Source: DATGKR01 sp035294565 | Lineage (GTDB): Bacteria; Actinomycetota; Acidimicrobiia; Acidimicrobiales; Palsa-688 | Length of the DNA stretch: 43,887 nt | Reading direction: 5' to 3' | Assembly: GCA_035294565.1 (NCBI GenBank) | Contig: DATGKR010000088.1 | Span: forward strand, 1 to 43,887 | In this document: piece by piece, positions 1-7,881 of the stretch | Numbering within the stretch: the stretch's first letter is position 1 | How the letters are laid out: every line of letters starts with the position of its first letter | Translations under genes and position numbers: made by a program | Notes under the pieces: generated by a model | What the model was told of the DNA's origin: nothing | Databases searched by the model: none | The model's input: the letters and a program-made list of their open reading frames with translations, nothing else

Positions 1-157
1 ACGCTATCGCTGGTTTGGTGTCGAACCCCCGGGGCGGGGAGGAGGGCATCAGCGCCGACATGCGGGCGGGCTCGATCCGGTGGAGGGGGATGAAGACGAA
101 GAACCCTGCGGTCGCCAGTCCGAGGACGGCGATCCCCGCGGCGACAGGCACGGCCAT
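1..157 (-). CDS. Hypothetical membrane protein, N-terminal part only
   Basis: Only the first 52 codons are visible; the gene runs off the left edge. It starts at ATG 157 (minus strand), preceded by a purine-rich GAGAGCGAGA. Residues about 3-25 (from VPVAAGIAVLGLATAG) are a strongly hydrophobic stretch suited to a signal anchor or first membrane helix, followed by a basic HRIEPAR segment. I do not recognise the family; a transporter or a membrane-anchored enzyme are both possible. It is divergent from the oxidoreductase at 286. Confidence 0.5.
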   Translation of the reverse strand, partial: MAVPVAAGIAVLGLATAGFFVFIPLHRIEPARMSALMPSSPPRGFDTKPAIA

Positions 158-211
158 TCTCGCTCTCACCGGCGACGAGTACAGCACACGGCCGGACCCC
201 CCCGCTTCGCG

Positions 212-283
212 GCGCGCGGGCACATCAGGTCCGCGGCGCACGGGCACATCAGGTCCGCGGCGCACGGGCACATATGGTCTACG
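212..283. repeat. Three tandem 24-bp repeats ending in the next gene's promoter
   Basis: Units begin at 212, 236 and 260 with the pattern GCGCACGGGCACATCAGGTC followed by CGCG. Units 1 and 2 differ at one position. Unit 3 has diverged to CACATATGGTCTACG, which creates the TATGGT hexamer (273-278) in front of the oxidoreductase start at 286. Confidence 0.85.
273..278 (+). promoter_or_regulatory. Putative -10 (TATGGT), leaderless
   Basis: TATGGT fits TANNNT and ends 7 nt before GTG 286, so transcription would begin at or next to the start codon. No Shine-Dalgarno sequence is seen. It lies inside the third copy of the 24-bp repeat. Confidence 0.45.
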
Positions 284-285
284 GC

Positions 286-1152
286 GTGAAATACGGCACC
301 ACCCTGCTGGGCGTGTCCCTCCGCGACTACCCCCAGGTAGCGTCGCTGCTCGAGCAGTGCGGCTTCGAGTCCATCTGGCTCCCCGAGCACCTCGTGTTCC
401 CGGCCTCGATGCCCGCCACCTACCCCTACAGCGAAACCGGCCTCCCCCCGGTCACGTCGGACAGCCCGACCTACGACCCTTGGGTGCTCTGCGGGTACCT
501 GGCAGCTGCGACCGAGCGGATACGCCTGGGAACCAACATCTACATCCTTCCGCTCCGCCATCCCCTGCAGACGGCGCGCTCGGTGGTCACGGTCGACCGC
601 GTGTCGGGTGGGCGGGTCACCCTGGGTGTCGGCGTCGGCTGGCTGGCCGAGGAGTTCGAGTACCTGGGCCTGTCGTTCGGCGACCGGGGCAGGCGCACAG
701 ACGCGACCATCACCGCTGTCCGCCGCCTCTGGTCCGAGGAGGTGGTGGAGGTCCACGACGATTTCTTCGACTTCGGACCGGTCAAGTTCTATCCCAAGCC
801 GCTGCAGCGCACCGGGATCCCCATCGAGATCGGCGGTTCCTCCACTCCCGCTCTGCGCAGGGCCGGAGCGCTGGGCGACGGATGGATAGAGGTCGGGTGC
901 AGGGACCTGGCCGACTTCGAGTCGAAGCTGGCGGTGGTGGATGCGGCCCGCCGGGAGGCTGGCCGCACGGGCCCGTTCGAGGTGACCGTCTCGGCGGCGC
1001 TCGCCCGGACCCTCGACGACTACCGCCGCTTGGAGGACGCCGGCGCCACCCGGGTGATCGCGATGCCGCGCGCCATGGGCGCCCGGTTGTCGCCTGCCGA
1101 GATGGCCGACTGGGCGAATCGGTTCTCCGAAGAGGTGATAACCCGAGTTTGA
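286..1152 (+). CDS. LLM-class F420-dependent oxidoreductase
   Basis: A 288-residue luciferase-like TIM-barrel protein. Family features: an N-terminal KYGTTLLGVS strand, then ESIWLPEHLV, TERIRLGTNIYILPLRHPL, and SGGRVTLGVGVGWLAEEFE, the usual signature of F420-dependent LLM enzymes. The fold normally transfers hydride between coenzyme F420 and an organic substrate in the cytoplasm; the substrate cannot be read from the sequence. I chose GTG 286 over ATG 274 because the family usually starts just before K-Y-G and a -10 hexamer sits 7 nt upstream. It converges on the phosphoribosyltransferase with a 13-nt gap. Confidence 0.88.
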   Translation: MKYGTTLLGVSLRDYPQVASLLEQCGFESIWLPEHLVFPASMPATYPYSETGLPPVTSDSPTYDPWVLCGYLAAATERIRLGTNIYILPLRHPLQTARSVVTVDRVSGGRVTLGVGVGWLAEEFEYLGLSFGDRGRRTDATITAVRRLWSEEVVEVHDDFFDFGPVKFYPKPLQRTGIPIEIGGSSTPALRRAGALGDGWIEVGCRDLADFESKLAVVDAARREAGRTGPFEVTVSAALARTLDDYRRLEDAGATRVIAMPRAMGARLSPAEMADWANRFSEEVITRV

Positions 1153-1165
1153 GCGGCCGCCCGGC

Positions 1166-1783
1166 TCATCGGCGGCCGGCGAGGAGCCGGAGGACCTCCT
1201 CGTCGCTCACCTGATGGAAGTCGTCGTACCACTCGCCGACGGCGTAGAAGTCCGGGGGGGTCTCGATCGTCTCCACCCGGTCGGCGACGCCCGCCAGGCG
1301 CACGGCGGTTTCGGGGGCGGCGACCGGTGCGGCGAGCACCAGCCGGCGAGGGCGGCGCGCCCTCAGGGAGCGCAGCGCCGCCTCTGCGGTGACACCGGTT
1401 GCGAGGCCGTCGTCGACGAGCACCACGTCGCGGCCTTCCACGTCGGGGAGCGGCCGACCCCCGCGGTAGAGCTCCACCCGCCTGGCCACCTCCTCCTGTG
1501 CGCGGACGGCCAGCCGACCGAGCGCCCCCGGGGGCAGGCCATGTGACACGACCGGCTCGTCGAGGCCCTCGGCGACCGCCCCGATGCCCAGCTCCTCGTG
1601 GCCGGGCATGCCCACCTTGCGGGCCACCATCACGTCCCAGGCGGCTCCGAGTGCCTCAGCGACCGCCGCGGCGACCGGTATGCCGCCGCGAGGCAGCCCC
1701 AGCACCAGGGGGTCCTCCAGGCCGCACCGGGCTACCAACGCGCCGAGGCGCCGGCCGGCGTCCAGACGGTCACGGAAGGGCAC
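1166..1783 (-). CDS. Phosphoribosyltransferase domain protein
   Basis: A 205-residue PRTase-fold protein. The PRPP loop is clear as VVLVDDGLATGVTAEAAL (about residues 120-137), and the N-terminal LGLPRGGIPVAAAVAEALG matches free-standing actinobacterial PRTases often encoded beside dienelactone-hydrolase or stress genes. It probably binds PRPP; the acceptor base is unknown. An alternative TTG at 1792 adds three residues. I prefer GTG 1783 because the palindromic hexamer TAGCTA (1793-1798) ends 9 nt upstream. It is divergent from the synthase-like gene at 1864. Confidence 0.85.
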   Translation of the reverse strand: MPFRDRLDAGRRLGALVARCGLEDPLVLGLPRGGIPVAAAVAEALGAAWDVMVARKVGMPGHEELGIGAVAEGLDEPVVSHGLPPGALGRLAVRAQEEVARRVELYRGGRPLPDVEGRDVVLVDDGLATGVTAEAALRSLRARRPRRLVLAAPVAAPETAVRLAGVADRVETIETPPDFYAVGEWYDDFHQVSDEEVLRLLAGRR

Positions 1784-1792
1784 CGTCCCCAA

Positions 1793-1798
1793 TAGCTA
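1793..1798 (-). promoter_or_regulatory. Putative -10 (TAGCTA)
   Basis: On the minus strand TAGCTA lies 9 nt before GTG 1783, consistent with a leaderless or near-leaderless transcript for the phosphoribosyltransferase. Confidence 0.35.
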
Positions 1799-1850
1799 CC
1801 CGGGGCGCCGGCCGGGCACAACAAGCCCGGCGGTGCGCTTGCGTCTGTCG

Positions 1851-1856
1851 TATCCT
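1851..1856 (+). promoter_or_regulatory. Putative -10 (TATCCT), leaderless
   Basis: TATCCT ends 7 nt before ATG 1864. There is no ribosome binding site between them, so a leaderless transcript is likely for the synthase-like/thiolase pair. Confidence 0.5.
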
Positions 1857-1863
1857 GCGGGAT

Positions 1864-3288
1864 ATGGCCGGCCTCGTCTCCTACGGCACCTACATCCCGA
1901 GGCACCGCTTGAAGCGTTCCGAGATCTCCTCGGTCCTCTCCTCGGGAAAGGGGCCTGCGGGCGGGACCGCCCGGGGGACTCGGGCGGTGGCAGGCTACGA
2001 CGAGGACTCGACGTCGATGGGCGTCGAGGCCGCCCGCCAGGCGTTGCGGCGCGCCCCAGGTGTGTCGCCGGCCAGGCTGATCTTCGCCACGTCGAGCCCG
2101 CCGTACCTCGACAAGACCAACGCCAACACCATCCACGCCGCGCTGCGGCTCGACCCCGCCGCCCTCGCGCTCGACATGGCCGGGTCCGTACGCTCCGGGG
2201 TAGGGGCGATGCTCCTTGCGCACGAGTCGCCACAGCCGACCCTGGTGGTCCTGTCGGACCTCCGGACGGGCCTGCCGGGGGGTTCCGACGAGCGCGACGG
2301 AGGCGACGCCGCCGCCGCCTTCCTCTTCGGCGCGGGGGACCCGCTCGTCGAGGTGGTGGCGGAGGCGTCGAGCACGGACGAGTTCCTCGACAGGTGGCGG
2401 CTGCCCGGTTCGCCCGCGTCGCGGGTGTGGGAGGAGCGTTTCGGCGAGCACGTCTACGTACCCCTCGCCGACGCCGCCTTCGCTGACGCCTTGAAGAAGG
2501 CGGGCATGGCCCCTTCGGACGTGGACCTGCTGATCGTCGCCGGCACCCACGCGCGGGCCGCCCGGGTGTTCTCCTCCGCGGCGGGCGTCGACCGCGTCGC
2601 CGATGACCTGGGCGGATCCGTGGGCAACCCGGGGGCCGCCCAGCCGGGGATCCTCCTGGCGGCGGCGCTGGACCAGGCACATCCCGGACAAAGGATCGCC
2701 TTGGTGGTCCTCGCCGACGGCGCCACAGCCCAGATCCTCAGGGTGACGGAGGCGGCCGCCGCGCCGAAGGCGGGTCAGAGCGTCGCCGAGCAGGTGGCGG
2801 CCGGCGATGAGTCCCTGCGGTACGCGACCTTCCTCTCTTGGCGGGGCTTCCTCACCCGGGAGCCGCCCCGCCGCCCGGATCCGGTGGCCCCGGCGGCGCC
2901 TCCCACGCACCGCTCGGCTGGCTACAAGTACGGCTTCGTCGGCCACCGCTGCCGGGACTGCGGCACCGTCCACCTCCCGGCTGTGAGGGTGTGCGTCAAC
3001 TGCAAGTCCGTTGACCGGATGGTCGACGTGCCCATGGCGGACCAGGCGGGCACGATCGCCACGTTCACCATCGACCACCTCGCCTACTCACCGAGCCCGC
3101 CGGTGATCGCCGCCGTGGTGGATCTCGACGCCGGGGGCCGGTTCAGCTGCGAGCTGACCGACGCCGACCCTCAGGCGGTGGCGATCGGCGACCGGGTCGA
3201 GATGACCTTCCGGCGGACGGTCACCGCAGGCGGGGTGCACAACTACTTCTGGAAGGCAAGACCAGCCGCCCGCTCCGCGGGCGCATGA
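1864..3288 (+). CDS. HMG-CoA-synthase-like (thiolase fold) protein fused to DUF35
   Basis: A 474-residue two-domain protein. Residues 1-330 have the 3-hydroxy-3-methylglutaryl-CoA synthase/thiolase fold (GLVSYGTYIPRHRL, LIVAGTHARAARVF, GNPGAAQPGILLAAAL). Residues about 360-474 are a DUF35 module: a zinc ribbon with two CxxC pairs (HRCRDCG and VCVNCKS), then an OB-fold. The position that should hold the catalytic Cys reads AGSVRSG (Ser108), and the usual Glu also looks replaced, so true HMG-CoA synthase activity is doubtful. DUF35 modules bind acyl-CoA and dock thiolases. The next gene, 15 nt downstream, is a thiolase, so the pair probably forms one acyl-CoA condensing or cleaving complex. The start is ATG 1864; the open frame continues upstream without support. 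Confidence 0.85.
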   Translation: MAGLVSYGTYIPRHRLKRSEISSVLSSGKGPAGGTARGTRAVAGYDEDSTSMGVEAARQALRRAPGVSPARLIFATSSPPYLDKTNANTIHAALRLDPAALALDMAGSVRSGVGAMLLAHESPQPTLVVLSDLRTGLPGGSDERDGGDAAAAFLFGAGDPLVEVVAEASSTDEFLDRWRLPGSPASRVWEERFGEHVYVPLADAAFADALKKAGMAPSDVDLLIVAGTHARAARVFSSAAGVDRVADDLGGSVGNPGAAQPGILLAAALDQAHPGQRIALVVLADGATAQILRVTEAAAAPKAGQSVAEQVAAGDESLRYATFLSWRGFLTREPPRRPDPVAPAAPPTHRSAGYKYGFVGHRCRDCGTVHLPAVRVCVNCKSVDRMVDVPMADQAGTIATFTIDHLAYSPSPPVIAAVVDLDAGGRFSCELTDADPQAVAIGDRVEMTFRRTVTAGGVHNYFWKARPAARSAGA

Positions 3289-3303
3289 CGAAGGGAGGCG
3301 TTC

Positions 3304-4506
3304 GTGGCGTCTAGAGGCATCAGGGACCGGGTGGCGATCGTCGGGATGGGCTGCACCGCCTTCGGCGAGCACTGGGATCGCTCGGTGGACGACATGCTCA
3401 TCGAGTCGACCCAGGCGGCCATGCAGTCGGCCGGGGTGGGCCGCGACGACGTGGACGCCTACTGGCTGGGCACGATGGGCTCGGGGACGTCGGGGTTGAC
3501 CTTGTCGCGGGTCCTGCGGCTGGAGGACAAGCCGGTCACCCGCCTGGAGAACATGTGCGCGACCGGTTCGGAGGCGCTGCGCAACGCTTGCTACGCCGTT
3601 GCCTCGGGGGCGTTCGACGTGGCGATGGCCGTCGGGGTGGAGAAGCTGAAGGACTCCGGTTTCTCCGGCCTGGTCGGCTCCCCGATACCCGGTGACGGCA
3701 CCCAGACGGAGATCACCGCGCCGGCGCGTTTCAGCCTTCTCGCCCCCGCCTACGCCAAGAAGTACGGGGTGGGCGAGGACGAGCTCAAGGAGGTGCTCAC
3801 CCGCATCGCCTGGAAGAACCATCACAACGGCGCCCGCAACCCGCGCGCGCAGTTCCGCAAGGAGGTTTCGAAGGAGACGATCGCCAAGGCGCCGCCGGTG
3901 GCGGGGATGCTCGGCATCTTCGACTGCTCCGGGGTGTCGGACGGGTCGGCCGCCGCCCTGGTCGTGCGCGCCGAGGACGCCCACCGCTACACGGACCGGC
4001 CCCTCTACGTGAAGGGGCTGTCGTTCGTGGCCGGTCCCGCCCGCGGCAACATCGATCCCTCCTACGACTTCACCACCTTCCCCGAGGTGGTCTCTGCGGC
4101 CCGCGACGCCTACGCCCAGGCGGGTGTCGAAGACCCCCGCTCGGAGATCGCCATGGCCGAGGTGCACGACTGCTTCACCCCGACCGAGCTGGTGCTCATG
4201 GAGGACCTCGGCTTCGCCGAGCGGGGGGCGGCGTGGAAGGAGGTGCTGGCCGGCACCTTCGACCTCGACGGCGAGCTTCCCGTCAACCCCGACGGCGGGC
4301 TGAAGGCTTTCGGGCATCCGATCGGGGCGTCGGGGCTGCGGATGATGTTCGAGTGCTGGCTGCAGCTTCGCGGCGAGGCTCCCGCCGAGCGCCGCATCAC
4401 CAGCCTGGACAAGGGGCGGAAGCTCGCCCTCACCCACAATCTGGGAGGACAGCCCGGCGAGTGCGTGAGCTTCGTATCGGTGGTGGGCAGCGAGCCGAGC
4501 GCCTGA
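3304..4506 (+). CDS. Thiolase family protein (SCP2/acetyl-CoA acetyltransferase type)
   Basis: A 400-residue SCP2-type thiolase starting at GTG 3304 behind a strong AAGGGAGG site (about 3291-3298). Catalytic residues are present: nucleophilic Cys85 in ENMCATGSEALRNA, His in EVHDCFTPTE, and the GHPIGASG motif near the C terminus (NPDGGLKAFGHPIGASG). Unlike its upstream partner it looks catalytically competent. Thiolases of this class exchange acyl groups with CoA in fatty-acid, sterol or polyketide-like metabolism. The 15-nt gap and the DUF35 tail of the upstream protein suggest the two proteins work as a complex, as in archaeal thiolase-DUF35-HMG-CoA synthase assemblies. Confidence 0.9.
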   Translation: MASRGIRDRVAIVGMGCTAFGEHWDRSVDDMLIESTQAAMQSAGVGRDDVDAYWLGTMGSGTSGLTLSRVLRLEDKPVTRLENMCATGSEALRNACYAVASGAFDVAMAVGVEKLKDSGFSGLVGSPIPGDGTQTEITAPARFSLLAPAYAKKYGVGEDELKEVLTRIAWKNHHNGARNPRAQFRKEVSKETIAKAPPVAGMLGIFDCSGVSDGSAAALVVRAEDAHRYTDRPLYVKGLSFVAGPARGNIDPSYDFTTFPEVVSAARDAYAQAGVEDPRSEIAMAEVHDCFTPTELVLMEDLGFAERGAAWKEVLAGTFDLDGELPVNPDGGLKAFGHPIGASGLRMMFECWLQLRGEAPAERRITSLDKGRKLALTHNLGGQPGECVSFVSVVGSEPSA

Positions 4507-4514
4507 GCGTACGC

Positions 4515-5516
4515 CTAGACGCGCAGCACCGCCGCCCCGTTGACCCGGTCGCCGGCGAGGTCGGCGAGGGCGCGGTCGGCCTCCGCCAAGGGATACGCGG
4601 TGGTGGTCACCCGGATACCCAGCCGGGCGGCGGTGGCCAGGAACTCCCTCCCGTCTTCTCGGGTGTTGGCGGTCACGCTTCGCAGCGTCCGCTCCTCGAA
4701 GAGGTGGCGCTGGTAGTCGAGCGGGGGTATGGCGCTCAGGTGGATACCTGCCACGGCCAGCGTGCCGCCCCGGTCGAGGGCTTCGAGCGCCGGGAGCACC
4801 AGGTCCCCGGCGGGGGCGAAGAGGATGGCGGAGTCGAGCGGCACGGGCGGTCGGTCCGTTGCCCCCTGCACCGACGCCGCGCCGAGCGAGCGGGCCAGCT
4901 CGCGCGCGGCCGGGGCGCGGGTCATGACGTGCACCTCGGCCCCCTCGCCGATCGCCACCTGCGCGGTGATGTGGGCGGAGGCGCCGAAGCCGTAGATCCC
5001 CAGGCGCCCGCCGGGGGGCAGCTCCGAGCGGCGCAGGGCCCGGAAGCCGATGATCCCGGCGCAGAGCAGGGGAGCCACCGCCTCGTCGTCGAAGCCCTCG
5101 GGCAGGGGGTAGACGTAGTCCTCCCGGGCTGACACGTACTCGGCGTAGCCGCCGTCGCGGTCCCAGCCCGTGAAGGTCGGCTCGACGCAGAGGTTCTCGC
5201 GTCCGGTCGCGCAGAAGCGGCAGCGCCCACAGGTTCCACCCAGCCAGGCCACGCCCACCCTTTGCCCGGCGCGCAGGGTCCGGGACCCCGGACCGAGCGC
5301 CTCCACGACGCCCACGACCTGGTGCCCGGGGACTACGCAGGCGCCCCGCGGCGGGAGGTCCCCCTCCGCCAGGTGCAGGTCTGTCCGGCACACCCCGCAT
5401 GCGGACACCCTCACGAGCACCTCCCCCTCCGCCGGCTCGGGGACCGGTCGGTCCTCCTGCCAACGCATGGGGCCGGAGGAGATCGGTCCGGGGCGGTCCA
5501 CGCACCACGCCCTCAT
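4515..5516 (-). CDS. Zinc-dependent alcohol dehydrogenase family protein
   Basis: A 333-residue medium-chain dehydrogenase. Catalytic zinc ligands are Cys43 (GVCRTD), His65 (GHQVVG, with Gln where Glu is usual) and Cys152. Structural zinc is held by Cys96, 99, 102 and 110 (CGRCRFCATGRENLC). The cofactor site is GIYGFGASAH rather than the canonical GxGxxG with a final Gly, resembling the zinc-binding AdhA subgroup. It would oxidise alcohols or reduce aldehydes with NAD(P). It lies 36 nt downstream of the GGDEF-EAL gene on the same strand and could be co-transcribed. It converges on the thiolase gene with an 8-nt gap. Confidence 0.9.
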   Translation of the reverse strand: MRAWCVDRPGPISSGPMRWQEDRPVPEPAEGEVLVRVSACGVCRTDLHLAEGDLPPRGACVVPGHQVVGVVEALGPGSRTLRAGQRVGVAWLGGTCGRCRFCATGRENLCVEPTFTGWDRDGGYAEYVSAREDYVYPLPEGFDDEAVAPLLCAGIIGFRALRRSELPPGGRLGIYGFGASAHITAQVAIGEGAEVHVMTRAPAARELARSLGAASVQGATDRPPVPLDSAILFAPAGDLVLPALEALDRGGTLAVAGIHLSAIPPLDYQRHLFEERTLRSVTANTREDGREFLATAARLGIRVTTTAYPLAEADRALADLAGDRVNGAAVLRV

Positions 5517-5552
5517 CGCCGTTGCGGCCCCCGCTGCGTCGCGTTCACGTTC

Positions 5553-7781
5553 TCAGGCTATGCGAGCCTGCCCGTCTCCCCGCCCCGCCACGGGCAACGT
5601 CAGCTGCTCGACCGGCACCGGGCGGCAGAACAGGAACCCTTGGGCGATCCGGCAGCCCATCTCCGCCAGCGCCGAGGCCTGCTCCTCGGTCTCGACGCCC
5701 TCGGCGACGCTGGTGATCCCGAGGGACTCTGTCAGGGCGACGATCGCCGCCACGACCGGCCGGTCCTGGTTGTGGCGGGCCCCGGGGCGTCTCGAGCCCA
5801 GGTCGGAGACGAAGGTGCGGTCGATCTTCACGAAGTCGATCGGGAAGGTGCGCAGGTGGTCGAGCGACGAGTAGCCCGTGCCGAAGTCGTCGAGGGCGAC
5901 GCGCACGCCCAGCGCCCGGAGGCGGTCGAGGTTGCGCCTCGCGGCCGCCGTGTCGGTCAGGATGGCGCTCTCGGTTACCTCGACCACCAGGCGGGCAGGG
6001 TTGGCGCCGGTCCGCTGCAGGATGTCCTCCACCACCCTGGCGAGGCCCTTCTCGACCAGCTGGCGCGCGGACAGGTTGACGCCGACGTACGGCGGGTCGG
6101 GGATCGCCGCGGCCCACTCGGCCATCTGCCGGCACGCCTGCTCGACTATGAGCTCGCCGAGGGCGAGGATGAGGCCGGTCTCCTCCGCCCGGCCTATGAA
6201 CTCGTCGGGGCCTACCAGGCCGCGCTCGGGGTGCTGCCAGCGCACCAGCGCCTCGACACCGACCGTTTCCCTCCGGTCGAGTGTGACCTCGGGCTGGTAG
6301 TGAAGCACCAGCCCGCCCTCCGAGAGGGCCTGGCGAAGCTCGGCGTCGAGCTTGAGGTTGCGCACCGCAGAAGCGTGCATCTCCCGCTCGAACACGGCGT
6401 AGCCGCCCCGCCCCGCGGCCTTCGCCGCGTACATGGCGGCGTCGGCGTCGCGCACCAGCTCCCCGGCGTCGACGGCACCGGCGCCGGGCGTGGCTATTCC
6501 CACGCTGGCCTGCACGACGATCTCCTTGCCGGCCACCGAGAAGGGGGTCTGGAAGGCGGCGAGGAGCCTGGTGGCCGCGTCGGTCGCCCCTTTGACCCCC
6601 GAGACATCTGGCAGCAGCACGGCGAACTCGTCCCCGCCTAGGCGGGCAGCCGTCTCGCCCGGTCGCAGGCAGGCGCGGATCCTCTCGGCGGCGGCGACGA
6701 GGATCTCGTCGCCCGTGGAGTGCCCCAGGCTGTCGTTGACCGTCTTGAAGCCGTCGAGGTCGAGCAGCAGCACCGCCATCCGCCCGAACCGGCCCTGGCG
6801 TGCCAGCACCTGGTTCACCCGGTCGGAGAAGAGCATCCGGTTGGCCAGTCCGGTGAGCGGGTCGTGGAACGCCTGGTGGAGCAGCTGCTCTTCGAGAGCC
6901 TTGCGTTCCGTCACGTCGTTGGTGGTGACGAGCACGGCCGGCTCGCCGCCGAACTCGATGCGGCGCGAGGTCGTCTCGACCCAGATGGCCCGGCCGTCCT
7001 TCAGGCGGTACTTCCACGGCCCGGCGGAGTCGAAGGCCGCCAGGTCCTCGGTCGGGGCGAGCCCTGTCAGGTCCATGGCGAGGAGCTCCTCGCGGGTGTA
7101 GCCGTAGCGGCCGACGGCAGCCTCGTTGACCTCCAGGAAGCGGAACGTCTCGGCGTGGTAGACCCACATCGGCTGCGGGTTGGCGGCGAACAGCTCCCTG
7201 AAGTACAGCTCCCCCCGGAGGTGCGCCTCCTCCGAGGCTCTCAGCTTGGCCGCCACCCAGGCGATGGTCTCTCCGAGCAGGACGCTCGCCGGCACGGCGT
7301 ACACGGCGCTCCACGCCCCCGTCGTGTCGGCCGGGGAGATCGCCAGGGTGGGGACGAGGTAGGCGGTGAGCAGCAGCGGTGAGAACGCCAGCGACGTTCC
7401 CGGGGGGTGGGCGAGGCCGATCCAAGCCATCGCCACCATGAAGAAGATCCCGTAGACGAACCCGTCGTCGCCGGTGAAGAAACCGTGGAGGGAGATGAGC
7501 AGGAAGGCGACGGGGACCAACCAGAGGCTTGCCCGCGGGCCCCACTGCTCCCACGGCAGGAACCACACCACCAATCCCCACGCGATCGCCGCCGCCCCAA
7601 CGGCCATGATGCCGGTCGGCGACGCGCCAGGGTAGTAGGGGATCAGATCGCCGACGAGCAGCACCAGGCCGCCGCAGAGGAGGTATAGCGCCGCGGCCAC
7701 CCGGCACGTCGCCTTGACCGAGAGAAGCGGCTCGTCCCGGCCACGGGGAGGCACGAGGCTGCGCGCCTCGAAACGCGCCAC
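5553..7781 (-). CDS. Membrane PAS-GGDEF-EAL cyclic-di-GMP protein
   Basis: A 742-residue signalling protein. Residues about 25-185 hold several hydrophobic helices (a MASE-like sensor), about 195-310 a PAS domain (FRELFAANPQPMWVYHAE to NDVTERKALEEQ), about 315-480 a GGDEF domain with intact GGDEF, and about 490-735 an EAL domain. EAL motifs are intact: EALVRW, NLSARQL, DDFGTGYSSL, KIDRTF and EGVET. Both synthesis and hydrolysis of cyclic-di-GMP are therefore possible. The inhibitory I-site position reads R-P-G-E rather than RxxD, so product inhibition may be weak. GTG 7781 is preceded by a G-rich GGGGGG about 9 nt upstream. Confidence 0.93.
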   Translation of the reverse strand: MARFEARSLVPPRGRDEPLLSVKATCRVAAALYLLCGGLVLLVGDLIPYYPGASPTGIMAVGAAAIAWGLVVWFLPWEQWGPRASLWLVPVAFLLISLHGFFTGDDGFVYGIFFMVAMAWIGLAHPPGTSLAFSPLLLTAYLVPTLAISPADTTGAWSAVYAVPASVLLGETIAWVAAKLRASEEAHLRGELYFRELFAANPQPMWVYHAETFRFLEVNEAAVGRYGYTREELLAMDLTGLAPTEDLAAFDSAGPWKYRLKDGRAIWVETTSRRIEFGGEPAVLVTTNDVTERKALEEQLLHQAFHDPLTGLANRMLFSDRVNQVLARQGRFGRMAVLLLDLDGFKTVNDSLGHSTGDEILVAAAERIRACLRPGETAARLGGDEFAVLLPDVSGVKGATDAATRLLAAFQTPFSVAGKEIVVQASVGIATPGAGAVDAGELVRDADAAMYAAKAAGRGGYAVFEREMHASAVRNLKLDAELRQALSEGGLVLHYQPEVTLDRRETVGVEALVRWQHPERGLVGPDEFIGRAEETGLILALGELIVEQACRQMAEWAAAIPDPPYVGVNLSARQLVEKGLARVVEDILQRTGANPARLVVEVTESAILTDTAAARRNLDRLRALGVRVALDDFGTGYSSLDHLRTFPIDFVKIDRTFVSDLGSRRPGARHNQDRPVVAAIVALTESLGITSVAEGVETEEQASALAEMGCRIAQGFLFCRPVPVEQLTLPVAGRGDGQARIA

Positions 7782-7867
7782 TAAAAGGAGCCCCCCGGCA
7801 TGTCATCAAGTATGCCATCTGTCGCAGGCGCGCAGTAGGGGGGCAAAGAGGACCTTCGCGCAGGAAC

Positions 7868-7873
7868 TAGGAT
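7868..7873 (+). promoter_or_regulatory. Putative -10 (TAGGAT), leaderless
   Basis: TAGGAT ends 8 nt before GTG 7882. This supports that start for the amidohydrolase and a leaderless transcript. Confidence 0.5.
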
Positions 7874-7881
7874 TCGCGGAG

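Noticed and set aside
15..1214. 399-codon plus-strand frame across the first 1.2 kb
   Set aside because: Reads through tandem repeats and the oxidoreductase out of frame, with Arg/Pro-rich sequence; no support.
3088..5508. Very long minus-strand open frame (806 codons) across the thiolase and dehydrogenase genes
   Set aside because: Low-complexity Arg/Gly/Pro translation without motifs; it is a shadow of two well-supported genes in other frames, common in GC-rich DNA.
5545..7818. 757-codon minus-strand frame parallel to the GGDEF-EAL gene
   Set aside because: The adjacent frame encodes an intact four-part signalling protein; this one has no recognisable domain.
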